Assembly: GCF_000427785.1 (NCBI RefSeq)
Contig: NZ_ATYR01000003.1
Span: 287,589-351,588 of the forward strand
Direction: 5' to 3'
Origin: Massilia alkalitolerans DSM 17462
Lineage (GTDB): Bacteria; Pseudomonadota; Gammaproteobacteria; Burkholderiales; Burkholderiaceae_D
Length of the DNA: 64,000 nucleotides
In this document: positions 35,941 through 41,799 of the stretch, in pieces
Layout: the number at the start of each line of letters is the position of its first letter
Numbering within the stretch: the stretch's first letter is position 1
Program-made: the position numbers and the translations under genes
The notes under the pieces: model-generated
Database searches by the model: none
What the model was told of the DNA's origin: nothing
The model's input: the letters and a program-made list of their open reading frames with translations, nothing else

Positions 35941-36357
35941 TTACTGTCCCTGGATGGCCGCCAGCAGGCCCTTGATCTGGTGGTTGATCATCGTGATGCC
36001 CGCTTCGTAGCGCAGCGCGTTGTCGGCGAACTGGTTGCGTTCCACGTCCATGTCCACGGTATTGCCGTCCACGCTGCCCTGCACTTCGCCGCGGTACAGG
36101 ACCGGGGTGCCATTGGCCAGCACGTCGCCGGTCGCCGCGCCGCGCGCGAGGTGCTTGGGCGCGGTGGTGGCCAGCGGGCCGCCTGCGCCCTTGGAGGCAA
36201 GTGCATTCTGCAGCGCGTTCGAGAAATCGATGTCGCGCGCCTTGTAGTTCGGGGTGTCGGCGTTGGCGATGTTCGACGCCAGCAGTTCCTGGCGCTGGGC
36301 GCGCAGGGACAGGGCCGTTTCGTTGAAACTCAGGTACTGGTCGATCTTGCCGATCAT
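35941..36357 (-). CDS. flgB: FlgB, flagellar proximal rod protein
   Basis: A rod protein of 138 residues from the ATG at 36357 (MIGKIDQYLSFNETALSLRA, ELLASNIANADTPNYKARD). That ATG matches family N-termini, but GGAGG lies only one base before it. An in-frame GTG at 36390 would give 149 residues, so the start is uncertain. FlgB is the most membrane-proximal rod component. It is the first gene of the flgBCDEFGHIJ operon and diverges from flgA. Confidence 0.93.
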   Translation of the reverse strand: MIGKIDQYLSFNETALSLRAQRQELLASNIANADTPNYKARDIDFSNALQNALASKGAGGPLATTAPKHLARGAATGDVLANGTPVLYRGEVQGSVDGNTVDMDVERNQFADNALRYEAGITMINHQIKGLLAAIQGQ

Positions 36358-36521
36358 GCCGCCTCCGCTAGAGACTTGTTGGGACAGCACCGATGATACG
36401 TACGGGCAACACGTCCCAATCGATCGATAAAGATGGGCAAACCCCGGCTATTCAAAGTTTCGCCAGAGAACCCTACTGCCTAAAATGGCAGCATCTCCCA
36501 CCTGCATCTGCCGGATTGCCC

Positions 36522-37208
36522 ATGAAACGCACCATCGCCGCCGCCCTGCTCGTCCTGCTCGCCCCGCTCGCGAGCGCGCAAGGCCGCCAGAACCTCCCGG
36601 CCCTGCGCACGGTCGTGGAACAGTACCTGCAGAGCCAGAGCGCCGGCCTGCCGGGCCAGGTGACGATCAAGGTGGGACAAGTCGACCCGCGCACCAGCCT
36701 GGCAAGCTGCCCGGCGCCGGAAGCCTTCCAGCAGCCGGGCGCGCGGGCGTGGGGAAAAACAACGGTCGGGGTGCGCTGCACCGCCCCCTCGCCCTGGACG
36801 GTGTATATTCAGGCCACCGTGCAGGTGATGGCCGACTACGTTGCCGCCGCCGTGCCGCTGGCCCAGGGCCAGCCAGTCGACGCCAGCCAGCTCGTCATGA
36901 TGAAGGGCGACATCGCCTCCATGCCGAACGGCATCATCACCGACATGGCCCAGGCCATCGGCCGCACGCCCACCGCCTCCTTGCCGTCCGGCACGCCGCT
37001 GCGCCTCGACACCTTGCGGTCGCGCCCGGTGGTCCAGCAGGGCCAGGCAGTGCGCCTGGTGTCGAAAGGAACGAACTTCTCGGTATCGAGCGAAGCGAAG
37101 GCGATCAGCAACGCCGGCGAAGGCCAGGTGGCGCAGGCGCGCACCCAGTCGGGAACCGTGGTGAGCGGCACCGCGCGGGCGGGCGGGATCATCGAAGTGG
37201 CGATCTGA
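36522..37208 (+). CDS. flgA: FlgA, P-ring assembly chaperone
   Basis: A 228-residue periplasmic protein with a signal peptide (KRTIAAALLVLLAPLASA, cleaved before QGRQN). Two SAF-like portions follow: YVAAAVPLAQGQPVDASQLV in the middle and VRLVSKGTNFSVSSEAKAIS with GTARAGGIIEVAI at the end. FlgA escorts FlgI to form the P ring. I chose the ATG at 36522, preserving the signal peptide; upstream in-frame codons add an unlikely leader. flgM follows after 240 bases that hold a folded element and a sigma-28 promoter. Confidence 0.94.
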   Translation: MKRTIAAALLVLLAPLASAQGRQNLPALRTVVEQYLQSQSAGLPGQVTIKVGQVDPRTSLASCPAPEAFQQPGARAWGKTTVGVRCTAPSPWTVYIQATVQVMADYVAAAVPLAQGQPVDASQLVMMKGDIASMPNGIITDMAQAIGRTPTASLPSGTPLRLDTLRSRPVVQQGQAVRLVSKGTNFSVSSEAKAISNAGEGQVAQARTQSGTVVSGTARAGGIIEVAI

Positions 37209-37253
37209 AAACCACTTTGCATATTTTCATTGGACGGCCTTTTCTGCGCTATG

Positions 37254-37373
37254 GACGTCTCGAAAAACCGTCGCGAGCGGCAGCAATGGTGGTTGAGAAG
37301 CGCAGCTGTACGAGTAGTACAGCGAGCATCGCAGACCGCCAGTGCAACGCGCAGCAGGTTTTTCGAGATGGCC
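37254..37373. repeat. Long imperfect palindrome upstream of flgM
   Basis: TCTCGAAAAACC (37258-37269) is mirrored exactly by GGTTTTTCGAGA (37357-37368). A central hairpin GCTGTAC-GAGTA-GTACAGC (37305-37323) sits between them, and intermediate stretches pair partly. The whole could fold as one long hairpin. It ends at the base before the sigma-28 promoter and looks like a dispersed mobile or structured intergenic element. Confidence 0.6.
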
Positions 37374-37400
37374 TAAAGTTTGTGAAATCCTTGCCGTTAC
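37374..37400 (+). promoter_or_regulatory. Sigma-28 (FliA) promoter of flgMN
   Basis: TAAAGTTT at 37374-37381, an 11-base spacer, and GCCGTTAC at 37393-37400 match the sigma-28 consensus TAAAGTTT-N11-GCCGATAA, perfectly in the -35 and in 5 of 8 bases in the -10. It lies 49 bases upstream of the flgM start. FliA from 47858-48589 is the expected sigma factor. Confidence 0.85.
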
Positions 37401-37448
37401 AGGATGCAGATCCCGGAGTTTCCGCTCCGAACAGAGAAGGATGATGCT

Positions 37449-37766
37449 GTGAAAATCAACGATACCCTCAAGGGCAACCCAGGCCTTCAGCCCACCAACA
37501 CCAACGGCGCCGCGAACGCACGCGGCGCCGACAAGGCCGCCACGACCGCGACGACGACCCAGGTCGCGACCGACAGCGTGCGCCTGTCCTCGCAGGGCCA
37601 GGCCATGGCCAATGCCGTGGGCGGCAACAACCAGGTGTTCGACACCAAGAAAGTCGAGCGTATCAAGATGGCCATCGCCGATGGCCAGTTCCAGGTCAAC
37701 TCCGAGAAAGTCGCCGACGGCCTGCTCGACACCGTGCGCGACTTGCTCCATTCACGCAAGCGATAA
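37449..37766 (+). CDS. flgM: FlgM, anti-sigma-28 factor
   Basis: A 105-residue protein starting at GTG 37449 (Met-Lys-Ile-Asn-Asp-Thr), with AGAAGG upstream at good spacing. The N-terminal half is disordered and Ala/Thr/Asn-rich; the C-terminal half (VRLSSQGQAMANAV, FDTKKVERIKMAIADGQFQV, SEKVADGLLDTVRDLL) is the sigma-binding region. FlgM holds FliA until the hook is finished and FlgM is exported. The sigma-28 promoter upstream gives the usual feedback. An earlier ATG at 37404 is unlikely. Confidence 0.92.
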   Translation: MKINDTLKGNPGLQPTNTNGAANARGADKAATTATTTQVATDSVRLSSQGQAMANAVGGNNQVFDTKKVERIKMAIADGQFQVNSEKVADGLLDTVRDLLHSRKR

Positions 37767-37772
37767 TCCTTC

Positions 37773-38243
37773 ATGCCCACCAGCCCAATCTCGACCGTCC
37801 TTCAAGAACAGCAACACCTCGGCTCCCTGATCGAGCTGATGAAACAGGAACAGCAGCTGCTCGTCGCAGCTGACGCCGATGGGCTGGCGGAAACCACTCC
37901 CCGCAAGAATGCACTGCTGCAGGCGCTCGCCGATTTGTCGGCCCAGCGACACGCGGCGCTGCTTGCGGCCGGCTGCGAAGCTTCGGAAGCCGGCATGGAA
38001 CCCTGGCTGGCGGTGGGCGGCAACGACGAAGCGAGAACCCAGTGGGAAGCGCTGCTGGCGCTGGCCCGGGAAGCCAAGGAACTCAACCGCGTCAACGGCA
38101 TGCTGATCAACAAGCAGCTGGCGCACAACCAGGGCGTGCTCAATGCCCTGCGCATGCCGGCCGGCGCGGATGCGGGTGGCGTGTATGGCGCCAGCGGCCA
38201 GGCTGTGGGAAGCGGGCCGTCCAAGCGCTACGTGATCGGCTGA
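37773..38243 (+). CDS. flgN: FlgN, export chaperone for FlgK and FlgL
   Basis: A 156-residue helical protein with LQEQQHLGSLIELMKQEQQL, LVAADADGLAETTPRKNALL and LNRVNGMLINKQLAHNQGVL, the last being the conserved C-terminal NG.LI..... motif of FlgN. It chaperones FlgK and FlgL to the export gate. It begins 6 bases after the flgM stop and is followed by a terminator. Confidence 0.92.
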   Translation: MPTSPISTVLQEQQHLGSLIELMKQEQQLLVAADADGLAETTPRKNALLQALADLSAQRHAALLAAGCEASEAGMEPWLAVGGNDEARTQWEALLALAREAKELNRVNGMLINKQLAHNQGVLNALRMPAGADAGGVYGASGQAVGSGPSKRYVIG

Positions 38244-38261
38244 GCGCGGCATCGCCAAACC

Positions 38262-38295
38262 ACAATGGCCGCATGATGCGGCCATTGTCGTTTTT
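38262..38295 (+). terminator. Rho-independent terminator after flgN
   Basis: ACAATGGCCGCA (38262-38273), loop TGA and TGCGGCCATTGT (38277-38288) form a perfect 12-base stem followed by CGTTTTT. Confidence 0.88.
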
Positions 38296-38353
38296 GCCGG
38301 CTCCGGATGGGACGACGCTGCCCCGCACCCAGGCTTATTGGTGAATCGAGCGA

Positions 38354-38845
38354 TCATGCAACTTTGTTGGCAGCCAGATCCCAGCCGCCGACGGTCGAAC
38401 CGCCAATGCCGCCACCAATTTTCTGTTGCGTGTATTTCCATTTCACCTTCGAGAACTTCAGGCTGACATGCTCGCTCAGGATAGAGCCAGCTTCTATGCC
38501 TGGGGAAATCGCTCCGATAAGCACGTTTTCGAGTTCGATTTCGAAATACCGTACCGGAACACCGTTCCCATCGGCGCGCATGAATTCGAATTTCGCCTTC
38601 GGAATGGTTTTACCCATTGCGCAAGTCTGCATCAGGATTGGCGACGACAAATCCGCCATTTTGCTGAACGTCACCTCCTCCAGCTCGACCCGTTCTGCGG
38701 TATGTCCACCGGCCGTCGATGCAGTCGCGCTGCGCGGCTGGATGAGGCCCCAATTGACCGACGCGCATTCTATCCAGTCTTTATGCTTGTCGTCCTGCGA
38801 CTCGCCTTTGATTCCGTCGATTTGCAGGTATACATCGATTGCCAT
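38354..38845 (-). CDS. hcp: Hcp, type VI secretion tube protein (orphan)
   Basis: A 163-residue Hcp-family protein: AIDVYLQIDGIKGESQDDKH, ERVELEEVTFSKMADLSSP, FEFMRADGNGVPVRYFEIEL and HVSLKFSKVKWKYTQQ. Hcp hexamers form the inner tube of the type VI system and can carry effectors in their lumen. I chose the ATG at 38845, which has GGAGG four bases upstream. No other T6SS structural gene (vgrG, tssBC, clpV) is in the window, so this is an orphan copy. It diverges from a lysozyme gene that has the same GGAGGAATC leader. Codon use is less GC-rich than the flagellar genes. Confidence 0.92.
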   Translation of the reverse strand: MAIDVYLQIDGIKGESQDDKHKDWIECASVNWGLIQPRSATASTAGGHTAERVELEEVTFSKMADLSSPILMQTCAMGKTIPKAKFEFMRADGNGVPVRYFEIELENVLIGAISPGIEAGSILSEHVSLKFSKVKWKYTQQKIGGGIGGSTVGGWDLAANKVA

Positions 38846-38971
38846 GATTCCTCCAGTGATTGTTGAGGCAACCATACTCTCTCACCCAATGCAGAGCTCG
38901 CATGCGCGTGCTCAATAATCGGGTTCAGCGCAGTGCTAAGTTGACGGTCTCTCTCGACCGTGGAGGAATCG
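38846..38971. promoter_or_regulatory. Divergent promoter region between hcp and the lysozyme gene
   Basis: A 126-base gap that must carry promoters for both genes. The leaders are matched: GGAGGAATC precedes both start codons. A small hairpin ACGGTC-TCTCTC-GACCGT lies at 38944-38961 right before the lysozyme Shine-Dalgarno. No clear -35/-10 pair could be fixed. Confidence 0.4.
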
Positions 38972-39505
38972 ATGACCGACAAAATTCCGAATTCCGCTCG
39001 ACCCAATGCGGACAAGAGAATGTCGCCTGATCCGCGTGCGCGGATGCGTGCCACCGAAAAGGCGGTATATCGGTACTACAATGACATGGGGAAAAACAAA
39101 GGGAATTGCACGTGGGGCGTAGGCATCCTCGCGCACAAAGGTGTCTGCTCGCAGGAAGAGTTAGGGAGGAAAGTTTCGGCGCAAGTGGTCGACCAGGAAT
39201 TCGAGCGCCGGGTGAGCGAAGCGGAGCGATACGTCCACATCATGGTAAAGGTACCGGTCAACCAAGATCAGTTCGATGCGCTTGTCAGCCTTACTTATAA
39301 CGCGGGCGTAGGCGGCATGGAGGATACGTACAGCTTCGTTAACAAGGGGGACTTCGAAGGTGCTGCGGCAAATATTTCGAAAATGATCAAGGTTACTGTT
39401 ATCGAGAACGGCAAACAGAAACGGGTGATCGCAAGAGGACTGATCAAGAGGCGCGAGGAAGAAAGCGCACCGTTCCGGCTGAAAAAGCCGACTGCAAAAC
39501 AATAA
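38972..39505 (+). CDS. GH24 phage-type lysozyme, candidate T6SS effector
   Basis: A 177-residue protein with the GH24 layout: a Glu in ATEKAVYRYYND, an Asp nine residues later, and the Thr in GNCTWGVG give the usual E-D-T set of T4-type lysozymes. The later segments NQDQFDALVSLTYNAGVGG and ARGLIKRREEES are conserved in the family. It would cleave the glycan strands of peptidoglycan. There is no signal peptide, so it needs a route across the membrane, for example a T6SS. The ATG at 38972 has GGAGG five bases before it. It diverges from hcp and is followed 8 bases later by a secreted protein. Delivery by Hcp is inference. Confidence 0.8.
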   Translation: MTDKIPNSARPNADKRMSPDPRARMRATEKAVYRYYNDMGKNKGNCTWGVGILAHKGVCSQEELGRKVSAQVVDQEFERRVSEAERYVHIMVKVPVNQDQFDALVSLTYNAGVGGMEDTYSFVNKGDFEGAAANISKMIKVTVIENGKQKRVIARGLIKRREEESAPFRLKKPTAKQ

Positions 39506-39513
39506 GGAAATAT

Positions 39514-39978
39514 ATGATTTTTCCCTACCTTTCGTCTTCAAGGAAGTTTTTTAGGACGATGTTTGCCGTCGCTGCCATTGTGTTTGGGGCGTGCCTCGCA
39601 GTGACTGCCGATGCAGCTGATTCGACTCAGCGGACCGTTATTGGTCAATGGAAAATTACCGCTGCACTAGACTCTGCTGATATTACGTCGCTTGACGACC
39701 AAGAGGCGCGGAAACTGCTCGGTCGTACGCTAACAATAAACAGGAAGCACTTCAAGTTTGGCGAACGGACATGCACATCGCCTGATTTTGCAGCAGAGCT
39801 GGTGGATCCTGCTTTGTACCTGCGCGAGCATTATCGGGCAAGTGCTTCTCAGCTGGGCCTGCCAAATCCCGTCACGATCGTCCATCTGGAATGTACATCG
39901 GCATTTATCAAGGACCGGAATCGCCTGGTGATTTTTTGGAAAGGCTGGTTTTTTGAGGCAGTTCGAACAAGGCCGTAG
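39514..39978 (+). CDS. Exported protein, candidate immunity protein to the lysozyme
   Basis: A 154-residue protein. A basic start (SSSRKFFRT) is followed by a hydrophobic stretch (MFAVAAIVFGACLAVTADA) and a cleavage site before ADSTQ, so it should reach the periplasm, where a lysozyme would act. The mature part has IGQWKITAALDSADITSLDD, GRTLTINRKHFKFGERTC and a late Cys in VHLECTSAFIK, so one disulfide is possible. I recognise none of the MliC/PliC, PliI, PliG or Ivy inhibitor signatures. AAGGAAA precedes the ATG. Its position 8 bases after the lysozyme gene is the basis for the immunity idea. Confidence 0.6.
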   Translation: MIFPYLSSSRKFFRTMFAVAAIVFGACLAVTADAADSTQRTVIGQWKITAALDSADITSLDDQEARKLLGRTLTINRKHFKFGERTCTSPDFAAELVDPALYLREHYRASASQLGLPNPVTIVHLECTSAFIKDRNRLVIFWKGWFFEAVRTRP

Positions 39979-40171
39979 CCGTTTTATTTGTCCAGACCTT
40001 CTGGGTTTTGCGCTGGGCGGGCCTGGTCTACGTGTCGAGTCCCGTTTGTACTGGCACGCCCGGGTGTTCGGCAAGCGAGCCTGATACAGGCATCGACAAG
40101 GTGGTTCCAGCTTATCCGCAGTAGTGACCATGTGTGCATTTTCCCGGCCAGGCAAGCGCTAGACTGCCGGA

Positions 40172-40513
40172 ATGTCACCACAACGAAAACTTTGCGTCGC
40201 CAACGTCCTCATGATCGTCGGCATGGTGCCGCTCCTGCTTGGCCTCTGCTGGATCGCTGCCGTCATTGCCTTTGCCCGGCAGCACAAGGGACAGATGGGA
40301 GGATCCGACGCCTTCCTGATGATCGGCGTGCTCTTCCTCGCCTATGCATTCGCGCTGGTCGTCAGCGGCGGCAGCGCCTTGTGGTCCACCATCGTGGCAA
40401 GGCGGAACGCCGGACTACGCGCCCGCGCTTCCACGATCATCCGCAGCACCACCTGCCTCGTCCTGCTGGCACCGCTGCTCTGGTACGCCTGGATCACGCT
40501 GCGCTTCGCCTGA
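40172..40513 (+). CDS. Small membrane protein, unknown function
   Basis: A 113-residue protein with three likely membrane segments: about 10-33 (VLMIVGMVPLLLGLCWIAAV), 47-70 (DAFLMIGVLFLAYAFALVVS) and 90-110. The N-terminus is basic. No family is recognised. It is flanked by unrelated genes, with about 190 bases before it. Hydrophobic pattern and normal codon use support a real gene, but the role is unknown. Confidence 0.5.
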   Translation: MSPQRKLCVANVLMIVGMVPLLLGLCWIAAVIAFARQHKGQMGGSDAFLMIGVLFLAYAFALVVSGGSALWSTIVARRNAGLRARASTIIRSTTCLVLLAPLLWYAWITLRFA

Positions 40514-40518
40514 GGGCG

Positions 40519-41586
40519 TCAGTCGCCGCCCAGCGCGATCCGCGTCGGCGCATCGCGCTCCACCCGCAGCCGGTCGCCCGACTGGATCAGCTCCGTCACC
40601 TGGAGCGAGCTGCGGCGCTGCTCAGGGCCGTCGGTGCCGGTGCCCGCCCCGCCCTGCACCTTGCCGCGTCCCGGATGCGTGAAGTAGAACAGCCAGGCGC
40701 GGTCACCGACCACCACGACGTCGGCATGGCCGCCGATGACGCCGTCGTCGACGCCCTTGCCCGGCTGCTGCAGCAGGTTGTCCGGCTGGCGGGTCCAGTT
40801 GACGGCGTCCTTGGAACGGTACACGGCCAGGCCGCGCCACACGTCGGTGATCATCCACCACGCGCCGCGCCATTGGAACACCTTCGGCCCTTCTCCGGCC
40901 TGGTCGGCGACCACCTTCCCGCGTCCGGTCCAGTTCTCGAGGTCGGGGCTGTCGGCGTAGTAGATCGATTTGCCGTCGCGCTCGTTGTTGTACCACATGC
41001 GCCAGCCGCCGCCCGGCAGGCGGGTGACGGCGGCGTCGATGACGCGGTCCGAGGCCAGCGGGATGTTGCGCGCGTTGCGCCAGGTGCGCAGGTCGGTGCT
41101 GGTGAGCTGCACGATGTGGCGCGGGTGCTTCCAGTCGGTGAACACGCCCGGCACCACGGTCAGGAACATGCGGTAGCTGCCGTCGTCGGCGCGCACCACG
41201 TCCGGCGCCCAGTGCGTGGCTTCCGATCCGCCCAGCGCCGCCGGCAGCTCGATGTCGGCGGTGCCGACATAGCGCCAGCTGGCGCCCTCATCAACCGATT
41301 CGGCGATGCCGATTCTGGTGCCGTGCACCCACGACACGCCCGACAGGCCGGCCGCGTTGGCGCGGCGGTTGGTGTAGAACATCCACCAGGTGCCGCGCGC
41401 CGCATTGCGAATCACGACCGGGTCGGCGGCGCCGTCGAAGACGGGATCGCGGAACAGCGGCTTGGCGGCGATGCGGCCTTCCGGGGATGCAGGCGCGGCG
41501 GCCGGCGCGGCAGGGGCAGTCTGTGCGGCCGCGTGCGCGCCGGCGAAGATGGAGGCACAGACGAGGCAGCGCAGCAGGGTTTTCAT
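40519..41586 (-). CDS. Secreted GH43-like five-bladed propeller protein
   Basis: A 355-residue exported protein (signal peptide MKTLLRCLVCASIFAGAHA, from the ATG at 41586; a TTG at 41590-41592 lies just upstream). The mature protein has the repeating WWMFYTNRR, WAPDVVRADDGSYRMFLTV, WYNNERDGKSIYYADSPDLE and KVFQWRGAWWMITD patterns of glycosidase-family beta-propellers such as GH43. An aspartate near the N-terminus (DGAADPVVI) and a Glu in GEGPKVF are at plausible catalytic places. Its substrate is unknown; it may act on plant or bacterial glycans. Its neighbours offer no clue. Confidence 0.7.
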   Translation of the reverse strand: MKTLLRCLVCASIFAGAHAAAQTAPAAPAAAPASPEGRIAAKPLFRDPVFDGAADPVVIRNAARGTWWMFYTNRRANAAGLSGVSWVHGTRIGIAESVDEGASWRYVGTADIELPAALGGSEATHWAPDVVRADDGSYRMFLTVVPGVFTDWKHPRHIVQLTSTDLRTWRNARNIPLASDRVIDAAVTRLPGGGWRMWYNNERDGKSIYYADSPDLENWTGRGKVVADQAGEGPKVFQWRGAWWMITDVWRGLAVYRSKDAVNWTRQPDNLLQQPGKGVDDGVIGGHADVVVVGDRAWLFYFTHPGRGKVQGGAGTGTDGPEQRRSSLQVTELIQSGDRLRVERDAPTRIALGGD

Positions 41587-41736
41587 CGGCAATCGCGAAA
41601 GAGATGGTCAGCCCCCGAGTATCTGGAGCGAGGCTATCCCAGTCAATCCTGTCAGCGCGGATTCGGGAAAGAATCACAAACCTGAGCATATCGAGCGAAG
41701 CCGTCAGGCATGCATGCAAGTAGCCGCGCAAACAAA

Positions 41737-41772
41737 CTTGGGCACCGGCCTTCGCCGGTGCGACGGTCTTAC
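41737..41772. repeat. Family 2 palindromic repeat (single arm)
   Basis: GCACCGGC-CTTC-GCCGGTGC (41742-41761) is a perfect 8-base stem with a tetraloop, between conserved flanks CAAACTTGG and GACGGTCTTACG. The same flanks enclose a different but still paired stem at 51185-51212. Confidence 0.75.
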
Positions 41773-41799
41773 GGCCAACGGTAATAGTCCAGATTAGCT

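Noticed and set aside
36400-36440. Sigma-54-like motif upstream of flgB (TGGGAC...TTGC on the minus strand)
   Set aside because: The distance between the GG and GC elements is too short by two bases.
36451-36487. Sigma-28-like promoter of flgA (CAAAGTTT ... GCCTAAAA)
   Set aside because: The spacer is 17 instead of 11 bases, so it does not fit the FliA consensus.
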